Part shown: positions 26,143-34,628 of the stretch, piece by piece
Layout: each line of letters opens with the position of its first letter
Numbering within the stretch: position 1 is the stretch's first letter
From: an uncultured bacterium
Lineage (GTDB): Bacteria > Verrucomicrobiota > Kiritimatiellia > RFP12 > UBA1067
Assembly (NCBI GenBank): GCA_902799715.1
Contig: CADCBS010000003.1
Location: 1 to 51,620, forward strand
Length of the DNA stretch: 51,620 nucleotides
Reading direction: 5' to 3'
Notes under the pieces: generated by a model
The model's input: the letters and a program-made list of their open reading frames with translations, nothing else
The model's database searches: none
What the model was told of the DNA's origin: nothing
Position numbers and translations under genes: made by a program

Positions 26143-26583
26143 ATGACGGAAAGGCATGAAATAGTTTCCCCCGGAGCCATGGCGGATCTCGCGCGGTCGT
26201 TCCTCCCCCGGCTGTCGCCCGGCGACGTCGTCTGCCTGGAAGGCGACCTCGGCGCGGGCAAGACGACCTTCGTGCAGGCGCTCGCCGCCGCCGCGGGCGT
26301 CGGGCGCCCCGTCACGTCGCCCACGTTCTGCCTCGTGTCGGAATACGCCGCGCGCGACTGGCCCCTCGTGCACATGGATCTCTACAGGCTCTCCGGGCCG
26401 GACGACGTGCTCGACATCGGGTGGGAGGATTTCGTTTCGCGGAACGCCGTGATTTTCGCAGAATGGCCCGGATGCGCAGGCGATCTCGTCCCGCCAGACG
26501 CCTGGCACATACGCATCTCCCACGGCGCCGACCCGCAGTCCCGCACCGTGGAGATATCGAAGGCGGACCCGCCCGGAGTCTGA
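26143..26583 (+). CDS. tsaE: tRNA threonylcarbamoyladenosine biosynthesis ATPase TsaE
   Basis: 146 residues. The P-loop GDLGAGKTT lies at residues 34-42, followed by [11 protein letters not shown] and HMDLYRL, the TsaE hallmarks, and by the EWPG motif. It works with TsaB and TsaD to make t6A37 in tRNA. It is the last gene of the long operon. A T-rich run precedes the start at 26143. Confidence 0.93.
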   Translation: MTERHEIVSPGAMADLARSFLPRLSPGDVVCLEGDLGAGKTTFVQALAAAAGVGRPVTSPTFCLVSEYAARDWPLVHMDLYRLSGPDDVLDIGWEDFVSRNAVIFAEWPGCAGDLVPPDAWHIRISHGADPQSRTVEISKADPPGV

Positions 26584-26645
26584 TTCCATGCCATACGTAG
26601 CAGGAACCGGAAAGGAACATCCGATAAAACAGTGAAACCGACATA

Positions 26646-26660
26646 GGCGGCCAAGCCGCC
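26646..26660. repeat. GGCGGC hairpin in the tsaE-helicase intergenic region
   Basis: GGCGGC-CAA-GCCGCC is a perfect 6-bp hairpin followed by further GC-rich inverted pieces to about 26690. It resembles the GGCGGCTTG hairpins of the repeats at 34.9-37.1 kb, so it may be a relic of the same kind of intergenic element. Confidence 0.45.
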
Positions 26661-26801
26661 ACGGCCACACGTCTGGCACGGCCGCGCGTTCCGTGCGACC
26701 TGAAACGCAGGGCGGAGTGGCAAAAGACGATTTAGCATCAACGCTAACAAGTCGTTCCCCTGAAATACTACCACTATTTCAAAACTGAACGACATGTGAG
26801 T

Positions 26802-26834
26802 GGAGATGCGTCCGTATGGGCGCATTCTCCTTTT
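26802..26834 (+). terminator. Intrinsic terminator T1
   Basis: GGAGA-TGCGTCC, loop GTAT, then GGGCGCA and TCTCC with one bulged T give a 12-bp stem followed by TTTT. It could end the tsaE transcript or the candidate RNA. Confidence 0.6.
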
Positions 26835-26872
26835 CCGTGTATTCAGTTTAAGCCTGTGGTAGGGCTTCAGGG

Positions 26873-26905
26873 GAGTGCACGGGAAGGAAAATGCGCTCTT
26901 TTTTT
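26873..26905 (+). terminator. Intrinsic terminator T2
   Basis: GAGTGCA and TGCGCTC pair over 7 bp (one G-T wobble) around a 12-base purine-rich loop and run into seven T residues (26899-26905), the best terminator in the window. It lies 70 bases before the helicase start. Confidence 0.65.
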
Positions 26906-26974
26906 ATGCATTGGACGTGGTGTCCGGCGGCGGCGTGATGAGCGCTAAGTTCATAATGACGCACTTGAGTCACC

Positions 26975-29900
26975 ATGATAATCGACAACAAAACAACTTC
27001 TGCAACTGCAAGCGCGAAAACCGTCACTACTGCGGCAGGATTCATTGAAAAAAATCTGTCAGGCGGGAAAGGTTCGTTCGATGTTGTGACTGGATTTTTT
27101 ACCGTTGCCGCGCTTGACTGGCTGAGCAGCTTCGCGCCAGAACAAATTCGTCTCGTCCTGGCAAAAATCGCCGGCATGGACAACGGCCCCAGCCGTATCG
27201 TCGATCTTCTGACAGGCAAGTGCAACATCAAGAGCGGCTTCACGATTTCCTCCAAAGCTAAAAACGCCATAGCATTCTTGAAACGCGGAGCGGTCGACGT
27301 GCGGACCGTTGACAACGCATTCTGCCACGCAAAGGCATATCTGTACAAGGATGCTTCGCCGGAGAATTCGTTCTACCTTATGGGAAGCTCTAACCTGACG
27401 GAATCAGGTCTTGGCATGACCCCATCGTCGAATCTCGAACTCAATGTGGCTGGACTGGGCGAATCGGACAAGAACTTCTCGGATTTGTCCGACTGGTTTT
27501 CAAACCTATGGAATCGCATCGCGATGGAGCGCATCCACGTGATTGAAAACGGCAGTAAAGTCGTAAAAACCGCCAAGCAGCATTTTATCGATCTCATCTC
27601 ACGCCTCTTCCACGACTACACCCCGCTTGAAATCTACTACAAGATACTGTTTACGCTCTTTATCGACCAAATCGAGAACTCTCCGCTCCTTGCCGGCCAG
27701 ACAGGGACGCGGTTCGCCGATTCCGAAATCTTCAAGACGCTTTTCAACTATCAGAAGCGCGGTGCGATTTCGCTCGTGAACATGCTCACTGCCTACAATG
27801 GTGCTATTCTCGCAGATGCCGTGGGGCTCGGAAAGACCTTTACAGCCCTTGCCGTCATCAAGTATTTTCAGGAGCAAGGCTACACGACCGTAGTGTTTTG
27901 CCCAAAGAAACTTGAGCAGAACTGGACACAGTACCAGTACCACGCCAATTCCCGCTTCGAGCGCGACGCATTCCACTACGAAGTCCGCTTCCACACAGAC
28001 CTTCAGGACAGACGGCTGGAGGACAACTACGACAAGCTCAAGTTGAGTTACATAAATACAATCGGCAAATTGCTCTTCGTCATCGACGAAAGCCACAACC
28101 TGCGCAATGACAAGTCCGGACGCTACCAGTATTTCGTCGAACACCTGCTCAAGGCGAATTCCTCCGCCGACATCAAGGTGCTGGAACTTTCCGCAACTCC
28201 TGTCAACAACCGTCTTATCGACGTACGCAACCAGTTCAAGCTCTTCGTTCGCGGCGCAGACGATGGCTTCAAAGACGAAAAGTTCGGCAGCATCCCTTCT
28301 CTGGAAGCCCTTTTCGCCGTTGCACAGAAAGCCGTCGATAAATGGCTTAAGACGCCGGGCCGCAAGATCGCAGGGCTTGTCGCCGCTCTTCCGCCGAGAT
28401 TCTTCAACCTAACCGACAAGCTCATAGTGGCGCGCACCCGCGCAATGGTCGAGAAGGCAGAGAAGGTATCGCTCGGTTTTCCCAAAAAGAACAAGCCCGA
28501 AAACATCTACCTCGGTGTAAGCGACATGGGAACGCTCAAAACGTTTGAAGACATAAAAACAGCAATGCTCAAGCCCAATCTTGTGGCCTACATGCCATCT
28601 TTCTACACCAATGCAAAGACAGTCCCAGTCCCAATAACGCAGAACGCGCGTCAGAAGCAGTTTGTCCTTGTAAAGATGATGGGGATGCTCTTCGCAAAAC
28701 GACTCGAAAGCAGTTGGCATTCTTTTGACATTACCATTTCGAATGTCCTCGACGCTCACAAGAACGCTCTCGATAAGGCTGAGAATTACAAACGCTGCAA
28801 GGTCGATTCTTCGGCAAACGAAAACTATTCCAAACTGTCCGAGGAGGAGAAGGAGGAAATCGATGCGCTCTCGCTGGGCAGGCAGAATCCGATTTCTTTT
28901 TCCCAAATTACCAGACTCGACGATTTCATCAAAGACCTCAAGAGCGATATCAAAGACTTGGAATCCCTGAAGTCCGACATTGACGCTTTCGCCAAGGAAC
29001 TTGATGCCGGTACGTGCACCGATCCCAAACTCGAGAAACTCAAAGAAATACTCCATAACAGGCTGGAAAACGGAAAGAAAGTCATAGTATTCACCACCTA
29101 CACCGATACAGCCACATACATCTACGATAGACTGAAGACGGAATTCCCCCGCATTGCGCGCGTCGACGGCGACGGGGCCACATCGCCGTCAGGCAGCGGC
29201 GACAGGCGTGAAAAATCATTCCAGGACGTTTTAGGCCGCTTCGCCCCGCAGAGCAAGCTTTATCGCGAATTCGACTGGACAGACGACTACCTGGCGCATT
29301 TCGGTGCCGGGTCGCCATTCTTTGATGAAAGCTCGCGCAAGTGGAATGTTCCGTTTGAAGACTGGAAGAATATGATCGCAACTCTCGCTCCATCCAACAT
29401 CCGTGCGCAAAAGGTCAAGATGCTGCTCGATACACCCGTCGATGTTTTGATCGCCACCGACTGCATCAGCGAAGGCCAGAATCTGCAGGACGCCCAGACG
29501 GTCGTCAACTACGACATCCACTGGAATCCGGTCCGCATTGTCCAGCGGCTGGGCCGCATTGACCGCATCAATTCCCCGAACGAATACGTCGATTGCGTCA
29601 ACTTCTGGCCCGCCAAGGACTACGACGACTACATACGCCTATACCAGCGAATCGACGCACGCTTTTCCTCCATGACGCTCGTAGGTGCCGAAATCCCCAA
29701 AGTCGAGGAAGCCATCGATACAAAACTCGCCGACAATCCCCTCATTACGGAGAACGAGAGCAAGCTTCTGAAATCGCTCGCCGACGAGAATCTGCCGGAC
29801 GAAGGCGACGACGAATCGTCCTTCGGTCTCCACGACCTCTCGCTCGAAGACTTCCGGCAAGACCTTATGGATTATCTCCAGGCAAACAAGGCTGAACTTG

Positions 29901-30388
29901 AAAAAATACCCTACGGCGTCTATTCCGGTTTCCGGCTGGAGGACGACCTCTTCACCACCGTACCCGCGGGTGTCGTGGCGCTCGTCGCCACTCCTTGCCG
30001 CGAGGTAGGCGCGGAAAGCCACAAGTACGAGCGCTTCAAGCTGCTTTTGCGTCCCGTAGGCCAGGATTGCGGCATCGTGGCGGCAGAGCATGAATTCAAC
30101 CGCAAGGAAATTCTTTCCATCCTCGCGCGTCACAAAAACCGCCCACGCGTCGTTCCTCCGGGAATTGACGCAGGCGATGACGGTGCCATAGCTCCGTTCC
30201 GGCGCGCAATTGTCGGCACAATGGGACGCGAGGAACTTGTCCGCGAGCAGCACAATTGTCTTATGGACGCCTTCAACGGCGTTTTAGATTCGTCATCGGG
30301 AAATGCGGCAAAGAAGGTGGAGACTATCGAAGAGGCGCTTGATCCCAACAAGTGGGATTTGATTGCATGGGAGGTTGTCGGCAAATGA
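26975..30388 (+). CDS. PLD-nuclease/Snf2-family helicase fusion (defence-type translocase)
   Basis: 1137 residues. The N-terminal ~190 residues form a phospholipase D-type domain with one HKD-like half-site: CHAKAYLY near residue 117 and GSSNLTESG near 136. An SF2/Snf2 core follows: Walker A ADAVGLGKT near 282, DESH near 370, SATPVNN near 405, then a helical insertion, and the second RecA lobe with VIVFTTYTDT, ATDCISEGQNLQ near 831 and QRLGRIDRI near 856. PLD domains of this kind dimerise to cut DNA, so the protein may be a translocating nuclease. The stop overlaps the methyltransferase start (ATGA), implying a functional pair. GC content is lower than in the flanking operons (40% and 58% in two 60-base samples, against 70% in a pyrB sample). 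No strong ribosome-binding site precedes the ATG. Confidence 0.88.
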   Translation: MIIDNKTTSATASAKTVTTAAGFIEKNLSGGKGSFDVVTGFFTVAALDWLSSFAPEQIRLVLAKIAGMDNGPSRIVDLLTGKCNIKSGFTISSKAKNAIAFLKRGAVDVRTVDNAFCHAKAYLYKDASPENSFYLMGSSNLTESGLGMTPSSNLELNVAGLGESDKNFSDLSDWFSNLWNRIAMERIHVIENGSKVVKTAKQHFIDLISRLFHDYTPLEIYYKILFTLFIDQIENSPLLAGQTGTRFADSEIFKTLFNYQKRGAISLVNMLTAYNGAILADAVGLGKTFTALAVIKYFQEQGYTTVVFCPKKLEQNWTQYQYHANSRFERDAFHYEVRFHTDLQDRRLEDNYDKLKLSYINTIGKLLFVIDESHNLRNDKSGRYQYFVEHLLKANSSADIKVLELSATPVNNRLIDVRNQFKLFVRGADDGFKDEKFGSIPSLEALFAVAQKAVDKWLKTPGRKIAGLVAALPPRFFNLTDKLIVARTRAMVEKAEKVSLGFPKKNKPENIYLGVSDMGTLKTFEDIKTAMLKPNLVAYMPSFYTNAKTVPVPITQNARQKQFVLVKMMGMLFAKRLESSWHSFDITISNVLDAHKNALDKAENYKRCKVDSSANENYSKLSEEEKEEIDALSLGRQNPISFSQITRLDDFIKDLKSDIKDLESLKSDIDAFAKELDAGTCTDPKLEKLKEILHNRLENGKKVIVFTTYTDTATYIYDRLKTEFPRIARVDGDGATSPSGSGDRREKSFQDVLGRFAPQSKLYREFDWTDDYLAHFGAGSPFFDESSRKWNVPFEDWKNMIATLAPSNIRAQKVKMLLDTPVDVLIATDCISEGQNLQDAQTVVNYDIHWNPVRIVQRLGRIDRINSPNEYVDCVNFWPAKDYDDYIRLYQRIDARFSSMTLVGAEIPKVEEAIDTKLADNPLITENESKLLKSLADENLPDEGDDESSFGLHDLSLEDFRQDLMDYLQANKAELEKIPYGVYSGFRLEDDLFTTVPAGVVALVATPCREVGAESHKYERFKLLLRPVGQDCGIVAAEHEFNRKEILSILARHKNRPRVVPPGIDAGDDGAIAPFRRAIVGTMGREELVREQHNCLMDAFNGVLDSSSGNAAKKVETIEEALDPNKWDLIAWEVVGK

Positions 30389-33300
30389 GCATCGACATGT
30401 CAGCCGCCTTTGCGGGCAAAAACATACTTGATGCGTCCAAGGCGCTTCTCGCGCAACTGAACGTTGCCGTACGCTCGGCGACCACGAGCCCCATCTCTCA
30501 TTCGGAACTCGCCCCGGTAGCGAACAAGGCAGTCGACAACGCATTGTCAAAACTGGCCGAACTCTATTACGCAGGCAACATAGGCGAGGAAAGCTTCAGC
30601 GGAAATTTCCATAACCTCCCAGATGGCTACAAGGGGATGATGGTATTCTCCGTCGAGGCAAAGAAAGGCGTGTCATTCACGCGAAGCGATATTTCCGCGC
30701 TCACGCGCGCCCTGAACCGCCTCTCGAAGTACGCTCCAGTCTTGCTCGTCGCACGAGAGGGCGAAGTCTTCTCGCTCGCCCTTGCCGAGCGCATCCCCTA
30801 CGTCCGCGCCGCAAAACCGGGCGAAAAGGCCGGGCGCGTCATCATGCTGCGCGGCATTTCCATCGCTTCGCCGCACCGCGGCCATCTCGACATCCTCGAA
30901 CGCATCGCCGCCCACGGCACGAGCACCTACGAGGACTTCTACCGTTACCTTATAGAAAACGTACTCTCCGTTTCCGTGCTCACAAAGCAGTTCTATAGCG
31001 AGATACAGAACTGGTATTTCTGGGCGCTCAAGAAAGAGCAGCACGTGGCATTTCCGAATGCACTGGACGACGATTCGGACGACGAGAAGTACAATGCCGA
31101 GAACATCATCCGCCTGATCACCCGCCTGATCTTCACATGGTTTATGAAGGAGAAAGGGCTTGTTAACAAGGCGCTCTTCGACACGGACTTCCTTTCGCGG
31201 GCATTGCGCCATTTCAACCCTAACGGCCAGATTACCGACTCTGCCGCAAGCGACGCGGCTCATTCCTGTACCTACTACCGGGCGATTCTCCAGAACCTCT
31301 TTTTCGCCACCTTCAACCAGGAAATCAAAGATCGCTGTTTTGTCAAAGAGTGGAACGACACTCAAAAACGACATGTCAAAAATTACTACCGGGGCGCGAA
31401 GCTCTTCAACGAAAAGGATGAGAACAAGATCATTGACTACTTCAACGGCTCTCCATTCGTTAACGGCGGACTATTCGAGTGCCTGGACAACGTGGAGCAG
31501 AACGGACAAGTCTATTCGTGGGACGGGTTTTCAAACAATGAATTTGAGCATGGACTTTTGAATTGTGCGCTCATTCCTGACTGCCTCTTCTTCGGCGGTG
31601 AGACAACCACCGACCTTTCCGAGTTTTTCAAGAAGGACAAGTCCGCCAAGAGCGTGAAGGTTCGCGGCATCATCAACATCCTCAACGACTACGTATTCAC
31701 GATTGAAGAAAACACGCCGTCCGACGAGGACGTGGCACTTGACCCGGAACTGCTCGGCAAGGTATTCGAGAACCTGCTCGGCTGCTACAATCCCGAAACG
31801 CAGCAAATGGCGCGAAACGCCACAGGGTCGTTCTACACGCCCCGCGAGATCGTGAACTACATGGTAAAGGTCACGTTGAAGTCCTACCTAAAGCGCGCCT
31901 GCCCCAAGGTCGTCCCCGCCGAGATCGACGCGCTCGTTGAGGGTGTTGCCGAACTCGCCGAGATGCCGTCCGTCAAGGAGTACGCCAAGGATATCCTGAC
32001 TGCGCTCTTTAAGGCCAAGATTCTCGATCCAGCCTGCGGTTCTGGCGCATTCCCGATGGGCATCATGTCAGCGATGGTCGAGATTCTGCGAACGGTCGAT
32101 CCTGATAATAAGCACTGGTACGAAATCGTCCTGAAGGAGTCCCTTGACGAGGCTGCGTCCATCGCTGATGTCGGTGACGAGCAGGAGCGGTCAGTTCTCA
32201 AGACGCAGATCGAATACGACTTTAACGAGCGCGTGGATCACCCGGACTATGCCCGCAAGCTCTACATCATCGAACATTGCATCTTCGGGTCGGACATCCA
32301 GCCTATTGCCGTCCAGATTTCACGGCTTCGTTTCTTCATCACGCTTCTCTGCGAGCAGACGAAGAACGACGACCCGACGAAGAACTACGGCATCACGCCG
32401 CTCCCAAACCTTGAATCGAATTTCGTCGCCGCAAACTCGCTCCTTTCCATCGACCTGAAGGACATGAGGGAACTGCTCGGCCAGAAGAAGATCGTTTCGC
32501 TCGTCAAGCAGCTTCGTAGCATCCGCCATCAGCTCTTCCTGCCCAAGACCTCCGACAAGAAGAAGCGTCTCCAGAAGAAGGACGAGGAACTGCGTGACGC
32601 GATTTCCGCTGCCGCCGAAGAGCTTTACGACGAGAACATCAAGCAGATGTGCGCGATGCTCGAAGCCGACATCCGCCGCTGCGACGAAGAGCTTGCGAAA
32701 CTTGGGGAGGATGACTTCAAGGACGTGATGCAGGAAGTAGAGGAAGTCGATTTGTTTGGCGAGAAGACGGTAACAACAAAGACAATAGTCGGTAAGGGTA
32801 ATGCAATTGCAAAACGAAAAGCGGAAGCGGAAACTTCAATAGCATCGCTCAAGAACGCCTCACGAAAGGAGCGACTTCTCACCGACCTCAAGCGCCTCGT
32901 TGCCTGGAATCCTTTTGCGTTCAATGTTGCAGAAGCATTCCTCGATCCTGAATGGATGTTTGGCGTAAAAGATGGGTTTGATGTCGTTATCGGTAATCCT
33001 CCATATATTCAGTTGCAGGCTAACGGAGGACTATTGGCAAACTTCTATGTTGACAAAGGTTTTGAAGCCTTTGACAGGATGGGCGATCTTTATTGCCTTT
33101 TCTATGAGCGAGGAAATAAGCTTGTGCATAAGAACGGGGCAATGTGTTACATTACATCCGATAAGTGGATGCGAAACGGGTATGGCGAGAAACTGCGAAA
33201 CTATCTCATTGCAAATTCAGATTGCCGGTTGCTGATTGATTTCGATGATCTCCAAATTTTTGAAGCTGCTACAGTTGAAACCAACATTCTCCTGTCCTTG

Positions 33301-34239
33301 CGGCAGGCATCAAAGGTTTGTAGTCCATCTTGTTGTTCTATTAGGGAGCTTAATTCAAGCAGCCTTGAAGAGCAAGTAGAGTTGAAAGCGCAGAACTGTG
33401 TTTTTGACATAGGAAAGAGTTGGACTATCACTTCGCCGATTGAAGGACGTATCAAGGACAAGGTTGAAGCAAAGGGGCTCCAAATCAAACAATGGAATGT
33501 GAGATTGTTCCGTGGGATTCTTACGGGATACAATCCAGCCTTCTTGATTGACGATCAGAAACGCGATGAGATTATCTCTAAGGACGCTAAAGCAGACGCT
33601 ATTATCAAGCCCGTGTTAAGGGGAAAAGACATAAAACGATATTATTGCACACAGACGATGTGGTTGATTGATTCACATAATGGAGTGCGTAATAAGATTA
33701 ACCGTATTGATATAAACGACTACCCGTCTGTCAAGGAACATCTCGATATGTTTCAATCGGCTCTTGTCAAAAGAGGTGATAAAGGTGACACACCATATAA
33801 TTTAAGGGATTGCGCTTATTGGGAAGACCTTTCTAAACCAAAGATTGTTTGGGGCGAGCTTTCTGACAGAGCTAAATTTGTGTTAAGCGAGTGCTATTTG
33901 CTAAACACCGGATTCTTCATGGTTGGAGAAAGACTGCCATACATTTTGGGCTTGTTAAATTCAAAGCTTGTTGCATGGTACTTTAGTTTCATCGGAACAA
34001 AGTCTGGAATGGGAACAACGCGATGGCTGAAATATACGATTGAACAATTACCGCTTGTTGTTCCCAATCAAGATCAGGACGACGAGATTTCCTCACGAGT
34101 TAATGCGATCCTCGCTGCGAAGAAATCCGACCCATCCGCCGACACTTCGGCGTTGGAAGTAGAGATAGACGAAAAGGTATTCGATCTCTACGGCCTCACG
34201 CCGGAGGAGCGCGAGATCGTGAAGGAAAATGGAAAGTGA
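30385..34239 (+). CDS. Eco57I-like DNA N6-adenine methyltransferase (type IIG/PglX-like)
   Basis: 1284 residues. An N-terminal domain shared by large Eco57I-type proteins (SFTRSDISALTRALNR ... SPHRGHLDILERIA) is followed by KQFYSEIQNWYFWAL. The methyltransferase core has FYTPREIVNYM near 484, SAM motif DPACGSGAF near 548 and catalytic NPPY near 871, split by a long insertion with a charged coiled coil (about 700-820). The C-terminal part is a target-recognition region ending with LLNSKLVAWYF near 1190. No PD-(D/E)xK nuclease motif was seen, so cleavage, if any, would come from the upstream PLD protein. The region from about 32740 to 34080 is clearly more AT-rich than the rest, as if the specificity part had been exchanged. 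Confidence 0.88.
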   Translation: MSIDMSAAFAGKNILDASKALLAQLNVAVRSATTSPISHSELAPVANKAVDNALSKLAELYYAGNIGEESFSGNFHNLPDGYKGMMVFSVEAKKGVSFTRSDISALTRALNRLSKYAPVLLVAREGEVFSLALAERIPYVRAAKPGEKAGRVIMLRGISIASPHRGHLDILERIAAHGTSTYEDFYRYLIENVLSVSVLTKQFYSEIQNWYFWALKKEQHVAFPNALDDDSDDEKYNAENIIRLITRLIFTWFMKEKGLVNKALFDTDFLSRALRHFNPNGQITDSAASDAAHSCTYYRAILQNLFFATFNQEIKDRCFVKEWNDTQKRHVKNYYRGAKLFNEKDENKIIDYFNGSPFVNGGLFECLDNVEQNGQVYSWDGFSNNEFEHGLLNCALIPDCLFFGGETTTDLSEFFKKDKSAKSVKVRGIINILNDYVFTIEENTPSDEDVALDPELLGKVFENLLGCYNPETQQMARNATGSFYTPREIVNYMVKVTLKSYLKRACPKVVPAEIDALVEGVAELAEMPSVKEYAKDILTALFKAKILDPACGSGAFPMGIMSAMVEILRTVDPDNKHWYEIVLKESLDEAASIADVGDEQERSVLKTQIEYDFNERVDHPDYARKLYIIEHCIFGSDIQPIAVQISRLRFFITLLCEQTKNDDPTKNYGITPLPNLESNFVAANSLLSIDLKDMRELLGQKKIVSLVKQLRSIRHQLFLPKTSDKKKRLQKKDEELRDAISAAAEELYDENIKQMCAMLEADIRRCDEELAKLGEDDFKDVMQEVEEVDLFGEKTVTTKTIVGKGNAIAKRKAEAETSIASLKNASRKERLLTDLKRLVAWNPFAFNVAEAFLDPEWMFGVKDGFDVVIGNPPYIQLQANGGLLANFYVDKGFEAFDRMGDLYCLFYERGNKLVHKNGAMCYITSDKWMRNGYGEKLRNYLIANSDCRLLIDFDDLQIFEAATVETNILLSLRQASKVCSPSCCSIRELNSSSLEEQVELKAQNCVFDIGKSWTITSPIEGRIKDKVEAKGLQIKQWNVRLFRGILTGYNPAFLIDDQKRDEIISKDAKADAIIKPVLRGKDIKRYYCTQTMWLIDSHNGVRNKINRIDINDYPSVKEHLDMFQSALVKRGDKGDTPYNLRDCAYWEDLSKPKIVWGELSDRAKFVLSECYLLNTGFFMVGERLPYILGLLNSKLVAWYFSFIGTKSGMGTTRWLKYTIEQLPLVVPNQDQDDEISSRVNAILAAKKSDPSADTSALEVEIDEKVFDLYGLTPEEREIVKENGK

Positions 34240-34368
34240 GGACATGGACAATCGCGCCTCTGCGACGGTTGCGACATTATCCAGAGCCGACTCTCTCTTA
34301 GGTGCATAGAAATCCTGCGCTTCGACGAGATCGAACTCCGCAAGGGCTGTGAGCCGGACGTTTTTCAT
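34240..34368 (-). pseudogene. Truncated ParE/RelE-type toxin
   Basis: From the ATG at 34368 the protein begins MKNVRLTALAEFDLVEAQDFYA, a typical ParE N-terminus. After about 25-40 residues the toxin-like sequence is lost, because the reading frame runs into the antisense of the methyltransferase 3' end. The C-terminal strands carrying the toxin's active surface are missing. It lies 46 bases downstream of the antitoxin gene on the same strand. Insertion of the defence cassette, or a deletion at its edge, probably broke it. Confidence 0.6.
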
Positions 34369-34414
34369 TTTAGAGGGCGGCTCTCCGGGCGGCAAGGCGG
34401 GCCTTTACTTCGGA

Positions 34415-34597
34415 TCAGTCGTAAACCGGGAGCTTCCCCTCGGCGTAAAGCTTCTCCCTGCGGGCCAATTCGCGTTCATGCCATGCGGGGGGAGTGTACT
34501 CGGCCGAAGATGTTTCAAGAGACTCCCAAAGATAGTCCATCGTCTGGACTTTCTCGGCGACATCCATTTCGTCGATTGCTTTCATCACGGCAGGCAT
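34415..34597 (-). CDS. Addiction-module antitoxin (TIGR02574-like)
   Basis: 60 residues. The pattern VAEKVQTMDYLWESLE ... PPAWHERELARREKLYAEGKLP matches the small family of putative addiction-module components that pair with ParE toxins. The start at 34597 is chosen for its AAGGA ribosome-binding site and family length; longer in-frame starts lie in repeat sequence. The partner toxin (34240-34368) is truncated, so the pair is probably no longer active. Confidence 0.75.
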   Translation of the reverse strand: MPAVMKAIDEMDVAEKVQTMDYLWESLETSSAEYTPPAWHERELARREKLYAEGKLPVYD

Positions 34598-34628
34598 GTT
34601 GGTGTTTCCTTTCGTCGCGCAATATTCC

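Larger units (their letters stand above)
26725..26905 (+). ncRNA. Candidate structured RNA upstream of the defence cassette
   Basis: In the 391-base gap after tsaE, GTCGTTC (26751-26757) pairs with GAACGAC (26787-26793). Nested inside, TGAAATA (26761-26767) pairs with TATTTCA (26775-26781), leaving the loop CTACCAC. A second hairpin, AAGCC/GGCTT (26850-26867), exposes GTGGTAG in its loop, the exact complement of the first loop over 7 bases. Two intrinsic terminators lie in the same stretch. The polarity of the T-tracts points to the plus strand. It may be a free small RNA or a 5' regulator of the helicase-methyltransferase genes. I recognise no known RNA family. Confidence 0.5.

Noticed and set aside
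26598..26626. Possible SRP RNA core (CAGGAACCGGAAAGGAACATCC resembles the domain IV loop)
   Set aside because: The symmetric loop and closing stems do not pair as required and the flanks cannot form the long SRP helix, so the likeness is probably chance.
26751..26905. Retron msr-msd RNA
   Set aside because: No reverse transcriptase gene is nearby.
26975..34239. Complete DISARM or BREX system
   Set aside because: Only a PLD-Snf2 protein and a methyltransferase are present; DrmA/DrmB or BrxC/PglZ-type genes are missing.
34093..34368. Intact 91-residue toxin gene
   Set aside because: The frame is open, but only the first part resembles ParE; the rest is antisense of the methyltransferase end.
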